Assembly (NCBI GenBank): GCA_903907925.1
Contig: CAIVQB010000133.1
Coordinates: forward strand, 39,149 to 103,148
Source of the DNA: an uncultured Verrucomicrobiota bacterium
Lineage (GTDB): Bacteria; Verrucomicrobiota; Verrucomicrobiia; Limisphaerales; UBA9464
Reading direction: 5' to 3'
Length of the DNA: 64,000 nucleotides
The position numbers and the translations under genes are program-made. The notes under the pieces were generated by a model. It was given only the letters and a program-made list of their open reading frames with translations. It ran no database searches and had not been told where the DNA came from. Every line of letters starts with the position of its first letter. Position 1 is the stretch's first letter. This document shows, piece by piece, positions 1 to 9,442 of the stretch.

Positions 1-15
1 TGCAAGTTGAAGCCG

Positions 16-1674
16 ATGTCTTGGAATGGGCTCGTGTGGTCCATCCTTCACCGAGAGTTGCTGGAGCAGTCGCGGCAACGGGCCGGGGCCTGGCTGAGAT
101 CGGGTGGTGCCGCGATCCTGATGTTGGCGTTGTTGATCGGCTGGAGCCTGCCGGTGATGAAGGGCCAGACCGATGGACGTGGACTCTTCACCGGCCTGAA
201 CCATGTGGTGATCGCCGTGATCTGGCTGGTGGCGCCGGTGTTGACCGCCGATTGCATCAGCCGCGAACGCCGCGAAGGAACGCTCGGCCTGCTGTTCCTG
301 ACGCCCTTGCGCCCAATGGATGTGGTGATCGGCAAAGCCTTCGCCCACGCGCTCCGGGCCTTCACCGTGGTGCTGGTGTCCACGCCGGTGCTGGTGGTCC
401 CGATGATGATGGGCGGTGTGAACGGATGGGATGTGGGCCGCATGCTGCTGTTGCATCTGTCGATCCTGGGCCTGTCGCTGGCGGCGGGACTTCTGGCATC
501 GTCACTGGCTGAGAACTGGGTGCGGGCCCGGCTTCTCGGATTGGTGCTGGCGGTGGCGGCCGGCGTTGGATTCGCGGGAATTTATAGCGCGTTCACCTCC
601 GTCTATCACTGGCGATTGATCCAGCGCTTCGAACCCAACATCGGTCTCGCGGAGGTGTGGATGGGACAGATGTGGGGCTGGGCGTACCGACTGGGTGTGG
701 GTCCGAACGGTACCGCATCAATTTCTGGATCCTTTTGGGACCCGGTGGCTGGTTCGGGAAGCGGGCCGGACTCGCTGGCTCTCGCCGCGAAAGTGCTGGC
801 CGTGTCCGCGGTCGCCGTAGTCGGGGCGGTCTGGGTGGCGACATTTTCGGTGCGACGTGCGTGGTCTTCGGCGGGAGGTGGAAAATTGCGGCTGCTCGGT
901 GCCGGTCTGACGCGGGTTCGGATTCCAACGGGGTGGTGGCGCTGGCTGCGCCGGCGTGGACTCGATCGAAACCCAATCGGCTGGCGGCAGACCGCGACCT
1001 GGAGCGGACGATTGACTGGTTGGGGCTGGTTCGCGTTTGCGATCGTGTGGTTGTCTCGCGGCGTCGAACGGGCTGGCCAGGGCATCGGGCTGGAGTCGAT
1101 CCTGTTGGCGGGATTGGGTGCGGCCGCGGGCGCCAGTTTTCGCTCGGAGCGGGAGGAGGGAACCCTTGAACTGCTCTTGGTGACTCCGACCACGCCGGCC
1201 CGGATTATTGTGGGGCGTGCGATCGGACTGGTCCGGCAGTTTGTCCCCGCGATTGGACTGGCGGTGCTGTTCCTTGGTTTTGGGCCATTGGCGACTCCGC
1301 AGGATCGACTGGATTTGTTCCGGTGGCTGATGTTGCTCCCGGGTGTGGCGGCTTTTGGGCAGTTTCTTTCGACCCGCCCGTTGTCGACGGTGACGACATT
1401 GCTGCTGTCGGTGGCCGTCCCGATTGCGGCTTGGCTCGGCGTTGAAACTCTGTTTTGGAGGGTGGACCGGCTGCTGGTGAACGAGGTTCCCTTCGATATC
1501 GATAAAACGGTTTGGCAATGGGTATTGGTCAGCGTGTCGGCATTGGTTTCTGTTTTGTGGGCGGTGTTCTGGACGAAAGGTGCGATTCGAAACCTGGCGC
1601 AACGCCGGTTCCTGCCCGGTCAGTTGCGGCTTGAACGGGCTCCGACGAGTCCTCACCGTCCGACCAGGTCATGA
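16..1674 (+). CDS. ABC-2 type transporter permease, first of three tandem paralogues
   Basis: This is an integral membrane subunit of an ABC exporter, with many hydrophobic segments over about 552 residues. The protein has two similar halves. Each carries the same cytosolic motif, seen as REGTLGLLFLTP near residue 90 and EEGTLELLLVTP near residue 385, each followed by an I-x-x-G-K/R element. This motif is typical of ABC-2 permeases of the gliding/NatB type. The start at 16 is preferred because it aligns the RELL segment with RELR in the next two paralogues; an in-frame TTG at 7 is the alternative. The stop overlaps the next start (ATGA at 1671-1674). No ATPase gene is visible, so it is probably just upstream of the window. 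The substrate is unknown. Confidence 0.85.
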   Translation: MSWNGLVWSILHRELLEQSRQRAGAWLRSGGAAILMLALLIGWSLPVMKGQTDGRGLFTGLNHVVIAVIWLVAPVLTADCISRERREGTLGLLFLTPLRPMDVVIGKAFAHALRAFTVVLVSTPVLVVPMMMGGVNGWDVGRMLLLHLSILGLSLAAGLLASSLAENWVRARLLGLVLAVAAGVGFAGIYSAFTSVYHWRLIQRFEPNIGLAEVWMGQMWGWAYRLGVGPNGTASISGSFWDPVAGSGSGPDSLALAAKVLAVSAVAVVGAVWVATFSVRRAWSSAGGGKLRLLGAGLTRVRIPTGWWRWLRRRGLDRNPIGWRQTATWSGRLTGWGWFAFAIVWLSRGVERAGQGIGLESILLAGLGAAAGASFRSEREEGTLELLLVTPTTPARIIVGRAIGLVRQFVPAIGLAVLFLGFGPLATPQDRLDLFRWLMLLPGVAAFGQFLSTRPLSTVTTLLLSVAVPIAAWLGVETLFWRVDRLLVNEVPFDIDKTVWQWVLVSVSALVSVLWAVFWTKGAIRNLAQRRFLPGQLRLERAPTSPHRPTRS

Positions 1675-3362
1675 CCTTTTTCCCCGTTGTTGAACGCGAA
1701 CTGCGGGTGGCTTCCCGACAGCGTTGGACCTATTGGGGGCGGGTGACAGCGGGCCTGTTGTCCTTGTTGTTGACCGCCTGGGTCTTGCTGATTCAATCCG
1801 CCAACTTCTCGCGATCCGATGGCAGAATGTTGTTCTACACCGTCGCGGGATTGGCGATGTTATTCGTCTCGTTCTCCGGGGTGAGATACAGCTCCGACAG
1901 CGTGAGTTCGGAGAAGCGTGATGGAACACTCGGGCTGCTATTTTTGACCGATTTGAAGGGCTATGACGTGGCTCTCGGCAAACTCGCCGCCACGTCGCTG
2001 GGAGCGTTCTACGGCTTGCTGGCGATGCTCCCCGTGCTGGCCATGGGCATTCTTCTCGGGGGCGTCACGGGAGGTGAATACACCCGGATGGTGTTGGTGT
2101 TGTTGAGCACCCTGTTTCTTTCCCTGACCGCCGGACTGGCCTTTTCCGTGATGTGTCGCGACTCGCTGCGCGCGTCGTTGGGCACGTTTGTCTTCATGGG
2201 ATCGGTGTTCGCACTGTTGCCCGCGCTGGCGGCGCTCGTGGATGACCTGCTGGAATGGCAGGGGCATCCGGGGACGGCGTTTGGAAAAGCGCTTTGGCGG
2301 TGGATCGGTTGGATGTCACCGGTGACCGCTTATTCCCGGGTTGAAGACGCGGTCTTCCGGCGGGAGTCACGGATGTTTTGGCGAACCGAGGTGTGGATGG
2401 GGTTGGTCACGCTCGGCTTGGGGGTGCTGGCCTGCCTGCGATTGCCGCATAGTTGGCAGGACAAGGGTTCCCGAACCGGTGCGGGCGGATTCGCCGGCCG
2501 GTTGGACCGGCTCCGGTTTCGAACTCCGGCCGCGCGTCGTTCCTTCCGGACCGCCTGGCTTGAATCGAATCCCATCGCCTGGCTTTCCGGCCGTTTCTGG
2601 CTTCGATCGGCGTCGGTGTGGTGTGTCCTCGCCGTCGCCGCGTTGGGTTTCATCTACGGCGGATGGCGGGTCGGGCAATCGTGGTGGAACAGTGGGGTCT
2701 ACCTGACGCTGTCCGTGATCCTTCACCTGGTGTTCAAGATCTGGATCGCCAACGAAGTGCCGCGGCAGTTTGTCGAAGATCGTCGCAGTGGCGCATTGGA
2801 GTTGATCCTCACCACACCGCTGAGTGTTGATGAGATCATCGCCGGGCGCCGGATGGCCCTGGTGCGGCAATTTGGCGCACCCATGGCGGTGCTGCTGGCG
2901 GTCGATGCCATTTTTCTGACCACGGGGATCCATTCCGATGTGTCGGGTGGTGACGAACAGCAGGCGTGGATTCTCCTTTGGATATTCCGGATGGTTTCAT
3001 TGCCGGCGGATGCCTTCACGCTGTTCTGGCTGGGACTCTGGCGCGGGATGGCGAGCAGCGGGACCCGGACGAGTTCCGGCATCCTGTGGCGGGCGTTGGT
3101 CCTGCCGCCGGTCGTTGCCGGAATGCTGTTCACGGTGGTGGGACTCGCGTCGATCGGAAGCCAGTCGAATTCACTGACGCCCCTTTCAATCCTCGCCGCC
3201 TGGGTGTTGATCTGTGCCGGCAACTCCACGGTCTGGATCGTCCGGGCGCATGCGCGAGTGGTGTCGGGATTTCGGACGCTGGCACAACAGGGAACCGTTC
3301 CGGCGCGTGGCGGCTTTTTTCGGCGGCGCGCCAAGGATCAGCACCCCGTCCCGGGTGCCTGA
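1671..3362 (+). CDS. ABC-2 type transporter permease, second paralogue
   Basis: A 563-residue polytopic membrane protein homologous to its two neighbours. It starts MTFFPVVERELRVASR, and the RELRVASR segment recurs at the start of the third paralogue. The duplicated cytosolic motif is RDGTLGLLFLT near residue 85 and SGALELILTTP near residue 372, so this protein also looks like an internal duplication. It is translationally coupled to the preceding gene by a 4-base overlap and followed by the third paralogue after 45 bases. It is probably the permease half of an ABC exporter whose ATPase is encoded elsewhere. The C-terminal tail is basic and likely cytosolic. Family assignment is firm; substrate and partners are inferred. 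Confidence 0.85.
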   Translation: MTFFPVVERELRVASRQRWTYWGRVTAGLLSLLLTAWVLLIQSANFSRSDGRMLFYTVAGLAMLFVSFSGVRYSSDSVSSEKRDGTLGLLFLTDLKGYDVALGKLAATSLGAFYGLLAMLPVLAMGILLGGVTGGEYTRMVLVLLSTLFLSLTAGLAFSVMCRDSLRASLGTFVFMGSVFALLPALAALVDDLLEWQGHPGTAFGKALWRWIGWMSPVTAYSRVEDAVFRRESRMFWRTEVWMGLVTLGLGVLACLRLPHSWQDKGSRTGAGGFAGRLDRLRFRTPAARRSFRTAWLESNPIAWLSGRFWLRSASVWCVLAVAALGFIYGGWRVGQSWWNSGVYLTLSVILHLVFKIWIANEVPRQFVEDRRSGALELILTTPLSVDEIIAGRRMALVRQFGAPMAVLLAVDAIFLTTGIHSDVSGGDEQQAWILLWIFRMVSLPADAFTLFWLGLWRGMASSGTRTSSGILWRALVLPPVVAGMLFTVVGLASIGSQSNSLTPLSILAAWVLICAGNSTVWIVRAHARVVSGFRTLAQQGTVPARGGFFRRRAKDQHPVPGA

Positions 3363-3407
3363 GATGGACGGACCCGGGCGTCGCACGTCCGGGTGTCTGA
3401 ATCCCAA

Positions 3408-5093
3408 ATGAACTCCATCGGCATCATCATCGGTCGGGAATTGCGGGTGGCGAGTCGGCGTCCGGCAACGTGGCGACTGCGGCTCGTCGTGGCGTCACTG
3501 GCCGTCGCTGGGTCTCTTTTTTTGCTGGTGACGTCGGATGTCACCCGGACCGGTCCCGGCGGAATCGGGATGCAATTGTTTGCCGAGCTGACGGCCGCGT
3601 CGGGGATTTCCGCCCTGGCACTCGGCGTGTTTCTGACCGCGGATTCCATCAGCCGCGAGCGCCGGGAAGGGACGCTGGGTTTGTTGTTCCTGACCGATCT
3701 GTCTGGATGGGATGTGGTGTTGGGGAAGGCCGGTGCCGCGGTCTTCAATGCAGCGTACGCGCTGATGTCGATCGTCCCGGTGCTGGCGATTGGATTGCTG
3801 CTCGGCGGTGTGACGTTGGGCCAGGTGGCGATGCTGGCGATCGCCTTGTTGAACGCCCTGTTTCTCTCCCTCGCCGTGGCCATCTGGATTTCAACCTGGT
3901 GCACGGCAGCCCGGCAATCGGCGGGTTTGGCGACCAGTCTGGTGTTTGGGCTCACCGCTCTACCTTGGGGGGCGATGATCTGGATAGCAGATCGATCGCA
4001 AAGCGGTCCGGGATTTTTGGGGATCGCGGCCGTAACGTCGAGTCCCGGACTGCCGCTTTCGTTAATCGCTTCCAACGGGAATTTTCCAAACCCGGGGTTG
4101 CCGGGTCCAGCACTTTTCATCAACGCAGTGGGGTTGTTCACGATAGCCATCCTTGTCCAACAGGCGCTGGCGTGGGGATTCCTGTGGCGGGCGGCGCGGC
4201 GCACCCGGACGATCTGGCAGGAAGGCCCGTCGCGACGCATCACGCAGCGGATCCGGGCGGTCTCGGCGTTGGTGCGTCTGGGAGGATCGGAACGCCGGTT
4301 GCGGTTGCGAAACCTGCTCCTCGATCGTCACCCGTTTCTGTGGCTGTCGCAGCGTGAGATTTGGAAGCCGCTTCATCCCTGGATTCTGCTGACGGCATTC
4401 GCCGGGCTGTTCGCCTGGCAATGGTTCACGGTGAACCTGCCCTGGCGAATGGAGGAACTGGCGACTCCCCTGATCATTGTCACCCAGATCCTGGTCGGAA
4501 TCTGGTTTGCCACCGAGGCGGCGACACGGTTGGTGGAGGAACGGCAGGGAGGCTCATTCGAGCTATTGTTGTGCACCCCGCTGGACGGAACGGCGATTCT
4601 GTCGGGCCAGCGGCAGGCGCTGAACCGGATGTTTGTGGGACCGCTGGCGGTGCTGATCGCGCTGGACCTGTGGGCGGTTGTTGGAACCAACGGAGCGGGT
4701 CTGGCGTCGATCACGTCGACCTCGGTCGGAGCCCTGCCCACCTTTGTCATCGGCTTTCTGTTCGCGCTGCCGGCGACGCGGTGGGTGGCGACCCTGCAGG
4801 CGCTTCAAGGGCATTCGATCAATGCGGTTGGGGTCCGGACATTGGCCCTCGTCTGGGGTGTTCCCGCGGCCCTGGCTCATCTCCTGCGGATCGGGTGCCA
4901 GATTGTTCGCGGGGTTTTCGCGATCCCGGGTCTGCTTCCGCTCGAGGAATGGGGCAGTCTCCTCGTGTTTTTGGCCGCCGTCTGGATGGTGGGATATCGT
5001 GCCCGCCGGACCGTGTTCGCCAACTTCCGCGAACTGGCAACGGAGACCCAGTCGAAGCGGCGTCGGAAGAGTTTTTGGAATCGAAACGGGTGA
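3408..5093 (+). CDS. ABC-2 type transporter permease, third paralogue
   Basis: A membrane protein of about 561 residues and the last of the three-gene permease array. The N-terminal half contains RREGTLGLLFLTDLSGWD and the C-terminal half GGSFELLLCTP, the same pair of motifs as in the two upstream paralogues. The ATG at 3408 is chosen over an in-frame GTG at 3393 because it gives MNSIGIIIGRELRVASR, which aligns with the second paralogue. The C-terminus is rich in Arg and Lys (SKRRRKS). The next gene lies on the other strand, so the putative operon ends here. The three proteins may assemble as a hetero-oligomer or may serve different substrates; the sequence cannot tell. Confidence 0.85.
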   Translation: MNSIGIIIGRELRVASRRPATWRLRLVVASLAVAGSLFLLVTSDVTRTGPGGIGMQLFAELTAASGISALALGVFLTADSISRERREGTLGLLFLTDLSGWDVVLGKAGAAVFNAAYALMSIVPVLAIGLLLGGVTLGQVAMLAIALLNALFLSLAVAIWISTWCTAARQSAGLATSLVFGLTALPWGAMIWIADRSQSGPGFLGIAAVTSSPGLPLSLIASNGNFPNPGLPGPALFINAVGLFTIAILVQQALAWGFLWRAARRTRTIWQEGPSRRITQRIRAVSALVRLGGSERRLRLRNLLLDRHPFLWLSQREIWKPLHPWILLTAFAGLFAWQWFTVNLPWRMEELATPLIIVTQILVGIWFATEAATRLVEERQGGSFELLLCTPLDGTAILSGQRQALNRMFVGPLAVLIALDLWAVVGTNGAGLASITSTSVGALPTFVIGFLFALPATRWVATLQALQGHSINAVGVRTLALVWGVPAALAHLLRIGCQIVRGVFAIPGLLPLEEWGSLLVFLAAVWMVGYRARRTVFANFRELATETQSKRRRKSFWNRNG

Positions 5094-5141
5094 AACGAGG
5101 TCGGATGGGGCGAAGCATCGACCCGAGATTCAAAACTACGG

Positions 5142-6095
5142 TCACGGGATCAGCAGCTCACAGACCACCGGCCGATGATCCGAAGCGAGTCCCCAGTCGG
5201 GTCCGCTCCCGACGTAGCCGGACTCAGGTTTCCACCAGGCCACCATGCCCGGCGCGAGGAGGATGTAGTCGATCCGCGAATAGGTGTCCTCCTTGGCGAA
5301 GAAATGGGTCCAGGTGACGCTGCGTCGTGCGGTCGCATCGGTCGGTGGGGCCAGCGGCGCGGTTTCGCCGGGGGTGAAATCCAGAGACTGCTCGGCGGGT
5401 CGGGTGTCGATCAATCGTCCGCGTCCCCGCCCGAGGATCAGGTGGAGGGATTTGCTGGCGGGACTGTCATTCAAATCACCGCAAACCAGCAGGGTGCCCC
5501 GCGGTGAGTTCAGCAAGGACTCGTCGATATGGTGTCGCAGAATCCGCGCCTCCTGTTCCCGCAGATCGGATTCATCCGCCGCGCCGACCGGACGGCGGGA
5601 CTTGAGATGTGCGGTCATCAAGGTGAACCGCGAGGTCGGCGTCACCGCGATATCGACCTCGGCGATTCCCCGACTGGTGTGGAAGCGGCGGCCGGCGAGG
5701 AGGTAGCCGTCGTTGGTGTGTGACGCGCGGCGGACGATGGGAAAGCGGCTGAGGACGGCGACGAAGATGTTGGTATCCCAGCCGGTGACGTGTTCGCGAT
5801 GGGGCAGGGAAACGCCCGCAGCGGCGAGGGCCGACTGCAATTGTTCGAGGGCGGCTGGTTCACCGATTTCCTGGAGCGCGACGACATCGGGATGAATGGC
5901 GGCCAGCACGCGGACGACGGCGTCACGTGAGGCGGCGGGTTTTTCCGACCGATTGCCCCAATCGCGGATGTGGTAGTTCTCCAGATTGTAGGTGGCCACC
6001 ACGCAGCGCGTCTCACTGCGGACGGCGAAGGACCGCAGCAGGGCCAAGCCCAGACACGCTCGCAAAAGAAACCGGCGGAAACCTCCCCAATTCAC
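5142..6095 (-). CDS. Endonuclease/exonuclease/phosphatase family protein, probably exported
   Basis: A metal-dependent phosphodiesterase/phosphatase of the DNase I-like fold. Motifs in order are ATYNLENYH, VVALQEIG (metal-binding Glu), TAHLKSRRP, VCGDLNDSP (Asn/Asp pair), RIDYILLAPG and SDHRPVVCEL (catalytic Asp-His). A GTG at 6095 gives about 317 residues beginning with an Arg-rich stretch and a hydrophobic segment (FLLRACLGLALL), a plausible signal peptide. A longer reading to 6188 adds a Pro/Arg-rich leader with no family resemblance. The natural substrate could be nucleic acid, an inositol phosphate or a phospholipid; family membership does not decide. It sits downstream of accC on the same strand but is separated from it by 212 bases and a repeat. 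Confidence 0.8.
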   Translation of the reverse strand: MNWGGFRRFLLRACLGLALLRSFAVRSETRCVVATYNLENYHIRDWGNRSEKPAASRDAVVRVLAAIHPDVVALQEIGEPAALEQLQSALAAAGVSLPHREHVTGWDTNIFVAVLSRFPIVRRASHTNDGYLLAGRRFHTSRGIAEVDIAVTPTSRFTLMTAHLKSRRPVGAADESDLREQEARILRHHIDESLLNSPRGTLLVCGDLNDSPASKSLHLILGRGRGRLIDTRPAEQSLDFTPGETAPLAPPTDATARRSVTWTHFFAKEDTYSRIDYILLAPGMVAWWKPESGYVGSGPDWGLASDHRPVVCELLIP

Positions 6096-6246
6096 GCCCG
6101 GGAAACTAGGCGCCTTCGGCCGGGCGTCGAGCGGCAAAACCCGATCTGCCGGCCCCGGAGTCCCGCGTCCACGCGGGCCGGGAGCCACATCCCTCGATCC
6201 ACCGAGAGATTCGCCACAGGACGTACCAAATTTAATCAGCTCTTCA

Positions 6247-6277
6247 GGAATTCGTGTGAATCCGTGAAATCAGTGTC
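6247..6277 (-). repeat. Dispersed gene-end repeat, copy 1
   Basis: A 31-base element, identical over its whole length to copy 2 at 10881-10911, with diverged copies at 14102-14132 and 20986-21012. On the plus strand it contains GTGAAATCAGTGTC. It begins 31 bases beyond the accC stop codon, so on the accC transcript it is 3' untranslated sequence. The part GGAATTC-GTG-TGAATCC is an imperfect inverted repeat able to form a small hairpin. No coding potential is seen. Confidence 0.7.
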
Positions 6278-6307
6278 CTAAGTGTCTTTTCTGAATCGCT
6301 CCGCCTC

Positions 6308-7693
6308 TCAGGCGTTTTCCTGAATCAATTCGCGGCGGGCACCACTGAGCAATCGTTCAACGAAGGTCGTGGTGTAGGTGCCGCGGCGGAAATCAGGATC
6401 CTGGAGGATGGCCTGGGAGAACGGGATGGTGGTCTTCACCCCGGTAATCATGTATTCGCCGAGCGCCCGGCTCATCTTGTCCATGGCATCGGCGCGATCC
6501 TTCCCATAGGTAATCAACTTGCCGATCATGGAGTCGTAGTAGGGCGGAATGGTGTAGCCGGCGTAGGCATGGGAATCCACCCGCACGCCGCGTCCACCCG
6601 GGGCATAGTACATCTCGATCCGGCCGGGGCTGGGCCGGAAATCGTCGAGCGGATTCTCGGCGTTGATGCGGGCCTCGATGGCGTGCCCCTTGAAGACCAC
6701 GTCGCCTTGGGAAATGGACAGCTTCTCGCCGGCGGCGATCAGGATCTGCTGTTTGACGAGGTCGATGCCGGTCACTTCCTCGGTGATGGGATGTTCCACC
6801 TGGATGCGCTTGTTGACCTCGAGAAAGTAGAACGCGCCGGAGTCGTCGACGATGAACTCGACCGTGCCGGCGTTGGTGTAACCGGCCTCTTCTGCGATGC
6901 GGAGCGCGGCCTTGCCCATCTTTTTGCGCAGATCCTTGTATTCCTTCCGTTCGAACATCGGAGAGGGCGTTTCTTCGATCAGCTTTTGGTTCCGGCGCTG
7001 GATGGAGCAGTCGCGTTCGCCGAGATGGATGATGTTGCCGCGGGTGTCCCCCAGGATCTGGAATTCAATGTGGTGGGGATTCTCGATGAATTTCTCGATG
7101 TAGACCCCACTGTTGCCGAAGGCCTTTTCGGCCTCGGTCCGGGCGGTGTGATAGCCCTTCACCAGCGAAACATCGTTGTGGGCGGCCCGCATGCCACGAC
7201 CTCCGCCGCCGGCGACCGCCTTGATCATGACCGGATAGCCGATGCGCTTCGCCACGGCGAGGGCGTCGCCTTCCGTCTCGACCAGGCCATCGGATCCGGG
7301 AGGGGTTGGTACGCTGGCTTTTTTCGCCAGGTTTCGGCTGCTGGCCTTGTCATGGAGGGCGTTCATGGCCGCCGAACGCGGTCCGATGAAACGGATGTTG
7401 CAGCTCTCGCAGACGTCGGCGAAGTGGGCGTTCTCGCTGAGGAAGCCGTACCCGGGGTGGATGGCATCGACATCGGCGATCTCGGCCGCCGAGATGATGC
7501 GGTCGATGCGGAGATAGCTGTCGGCGCTGGCCCCTTCGCCGATGCAGATCGCCTCGTCGGCAATCTGGACGTGCATGGAATTCGCGTCGGCCTTCGAATA
7601 CACGGCGACCGTCTTGATGTTGAGTTCGCGGCAGGCCCGGATGACCCGCATCGCGATTTCGCCACGGTTGGCGACCAGAATTTTTTCAAACAT
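6308..7693 (-). CDS. accC: Acetyl-CoA carboxylase, biotin carboxylase subunit
   Basis: Biotin carboxylase uses ATP and bicarbonate to carboxylate the biotin carried by AccB, the first half-reaction of malonyl-CoA formation. At 461 residues it has the normal length (E. coli AccC is about 450). Visible landmarks are the N-terminal [28 protein letters not shown], the ATP-grasp glycine-rich loop [27 protein letters not shown] and [18 protein letters not shown]. In the last, NKRIQVEH takes the place of the more usual NTRLQVEH/NPRIQVEH. The ATG at 7693 fits the family start exactly. It follows accB after 142 bases on the same strand, with aroQ further upstream, so an aroQ-accB-accC transcription unit is likely. 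Confidence 0.97.
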   Translation of the reverse strand: MFEKILVANRGEIAMRVIRACRELNIKTVAVYSKADANSMHVQIADEAICIGEGASADSYLRIDRIISAAEIADVDAIHPGYGFLSENAHFADVCESCNIRFIGPRSAAMNALHDKASSRNLAKKASVPTPPGSDGLVETEGDALAVAKRIGYPVMIKAVAGGGGRGMRAAHNDVSLVKGYHTARTEAEKAFGNSGVYIEKFIENPHHIEFQILGDTRGNIIHLGERDCSIQRRNQKLIEETPSPMFERKEYKDLRKKMGKAALRIAEEAGYTNAGTVEFIVDDSGAFYFLEVNKRIQVEHPITEEVTGIDLVKQQILIAAGEKLSISQGDVVFKGHAIEARINAENPLDDFRPSPGRIEMYYAPGGRGVRVDSHAYAGYTIPPYYDSMIGKLITYGKDRADAMDKMSRALGEYMITGVKTTIPFSQAILQDPDFRRGTYTTTFVERLLSGARRELIQENA

Positions 7694-7835
7694 GCGGAAA
7701 AGCGAAAGGAGCCGGAATGGAAGCCTCCTGCACGCCGGCGGCTTCCGGGTGGATGTCTTGGCTGCGGGCGGGAGGCATCGCGATGAACGGAGGGCTCATT
7801 GAAGTGGGACGGCCGTGGAATCCGGCCGACTCGGA

Positions 7836-8312
7836 TTACAACGGCCGGATCTTGAACAACGGCTGGCCGAACTCGACCGGCTTGGCGTTCTCACCCAGAA
7901 TTTGGGTGATGACGCCACGCGCCTCCGCCTTGATCTCGTTCATCACCTTCATGGCTTCGATGATGCAGACCACGGTGTCCGGACCGACCTCGCTGCCGAC
8001 TTCGACATACGGCGCGGCATCGGGAGACGGGGTGCAGTAGAACGTGCCGATCATCGGCGATTTGATCTCGGCGTCGGTCGCGGTCGAAGGAGCGGCTGGG
8101 GCACCGGAAGTGACCGGGGCCGCCGAACGAGGAGCTCCGGCGTAGCCGTTATTGTCTGTATCTTCCTGCTGTCCTGAAGGTTGCGCTGTGGATGCGACAC
8201 CGGAAATCGGTCGCTTCAATTTGATTTTGAAGTCTTTCTCTTCCAACTCGAACTCCGAGAGGGAGTTCTTCTTCATCAGATCAATGATTGCCTTGATTTC
8301 TTTCAGGTCCAC
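7836..8312 (-). CDS. accB: Acetyl-CoA carboxylase, biotin carboxyl carrier protein
   Basis: Carrier subunit of acetyl-CoA carboxylase with 158 residues. The N-terminus (DLKEIKAIIDLMKKNSLSEF) is the typical AccB N-terminal region. A Pro/Ala/Ser/Thr-rich linker spans about residues 37-82. The C-terminal biotinyl domain runs from KSPMIGTFY to the end and contains EAMKVMNEI, whose Lys is the biotinylation site. The start is GTG at 8312. A weak sigma-70-like site can be drawn in the 211-base gap after aroQ (TTGACC, 18-base spacer, TACTGT on the minus strand), so accB might also have its own promoter. The gene order aroQ-accB-accC is common in bacteria, often with efp between aroQ and accB, which is absent here. 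Confidence 0.96.
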   Translation of the reverse strand: MDLKEIKAIIDLMKKNSLSEFELEEKDFKIKLKRPISGVASTAQPSGQQEDTDNNGYAGAPRSAAPVTSGAPAAPSTATDAEIKSPMIGTFYCTPSPDAAPYVEVGSEVGPDTVVCIIEAMKVMNEIKAEARGVITQILGENAKPVEFGQPLFKIRPL

Positions 8313-8523
8313 GTCGGATCCCAGGGTTGACCGCCGCGATGCAGGTGCGGAGGCCGGTTAGGTCGGTTTTCGCTCAAAATCGAGCAGTGGGAAGCGGACT
8401 CACACGAGGGGATGTGTTCCGATTCCCGGTTCAAGATGCGGCGGACAGTAGGGAGTAACTGCCACTCCGGTCAAGCCGCTTGTCATCTGTTGAAATGGCG
8501 TCAAACTGCGACTAAATCGTGGT

Positions 8524-8961
8524 TTACGAGACGCCTTTAACGCTAATGGCGGCATCGAGTGCCAGCAGATAGGAAGTGGCACCGAACCCGGCGATTTGTC
8601 CGCGGCAAACGGCGGCGATCATCGAGTGATGGCGAAACGTCTCGCGGGCATGGATGTTGGAAAGGTGGACTTCCACCGTCGGGACTTCGCAGGCGGAAAT
8701 CGCGTCACGCAGCGCGATGCTGGTGTGGGTGTAGGCCGCCGCGTTCAGAACGATCGCGGTGAACACGCCCCGGGCCTGCTGGATCCACTCGACCAACTCG
8801 CCTTCGTGGTTGCTCTGCCGGAAATCGATCGCGACTCCCATCAGACCCGCCTTGGTCCGGACGGCCACTTCGATGTCGGCCAGCGTGGTCCGGCCGTAGA
8901 TTTCCGGCTGGCGGGTGCCCAGCAGGTTCAGGTTCGGGCCATTGAGATACAGGATCGTCAC
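8524..8961 (-). CDS. aroQ: Type II 3-dehydroquinate dehydratase
   Basis: Catalyses the third step of the shikimate pathway, 3-dehydroquinate to 3-dehydroshikimate. The GTG at 8961 gives 145 residues beginning [19 protein letters not shown], the standard start of type II enzymes. A longer frame to 9183 would add 74 residues without family resemblance. Catalytic landmarks are the Tyr in [33 protein letters not shown] (a family signature containing the active-site Asn), [12 protein letters not shown] and the C-terminal ICGFG-like segment seen as [13 protein letters not shown]. The second residue block [16 protein letters not shown] is typical. It is followed by accB on the same strand. Enzymes of this type form dodecamers. 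Confidence 0.95.
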   Translation of the reverse strand: MTILYLNGPNLNLLGTRQPEIYGRTTLADIEVAVRTKAGLMGVAIDFRQSNHEGELVEWIQQARGVFTAIVLNAAAYTHTSIALRDAISACEVPTVEVHLSNIHARETFRHHSMIAAVCRGQIAGFGATSYLLALDAAISVKGVS

Positions 8962-9213
8962 AGCGGCGGTCCTTGTGCCGGAAAACGCTTCAATTGTCGA
9001 ACCCCAATGCCGATAGGCCGTGGGGGGCTTGCCGTTGGCCCCGATTTTTGTGCAACGTTTTTGTGAACGTGCGGTTGACATTGGAAGACGGCGGTCAAAA
9101 TTGGTGTCCGTTGTCAGGATGTGTTTCCCGGAAGTTCGGCCGATGGCGTCGTTCACGGGTGGTGAGCGGAGGCTGGCGGGCAAACCGGGTGTTAGTCCAC
9201 TGAGTCATTTCCC

Positions 9214-9381
9214 ATGACCAAAAACAACGCTGCCTTCACGGAGCTTCTCCGTGATCCCAAACATCCGTTTCGTGCCGCGGCGGACCGGCCAAACAAACCC
9301 CTCAAACATCGTTACGAACGCCGAAAAGCGCGGGAGTGCCTGAAGCGGCTGGATTGGTCGGACGACGCTCTTGCCGCCTGA
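9214..9381 (+). CDS. Possible small basic protein, 55 residues
   Basis: An ATG-to-TGA frame of 55 codons. It encodes a charged peptide starting MTKNNAAFTELLRD, with a very basic centre (KHRYERRKARECLKRLDW) and an acidic/alanine end. It has no signal peptide or membrane segment and I recognise no family. The frame lies 61 bases before the PQQ gene start on the same strand. About 130 bases upstream there is a perfect TTGACA (9075-9080) followed, at a short 15-base spacing, by CAAAAT. The base composition around the frame is lower in GC than that of the coding neighbours. It could be a real small gene or a chance frame; no Shine-Dalgarno site is visible. Confidence 0.35.
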   Translation: MTKNNAAFTELLRDPKHPFRAAADRPNKPLKHRYERRKARECLKRLDWSDDALAA

Positions 9382-9442
9382 CCGGCGGCCTGATCGCCGC
9401 GCAAAGCTTGCGTCCCCGCCGCCCGGTGCGGCAAACAGTGGA

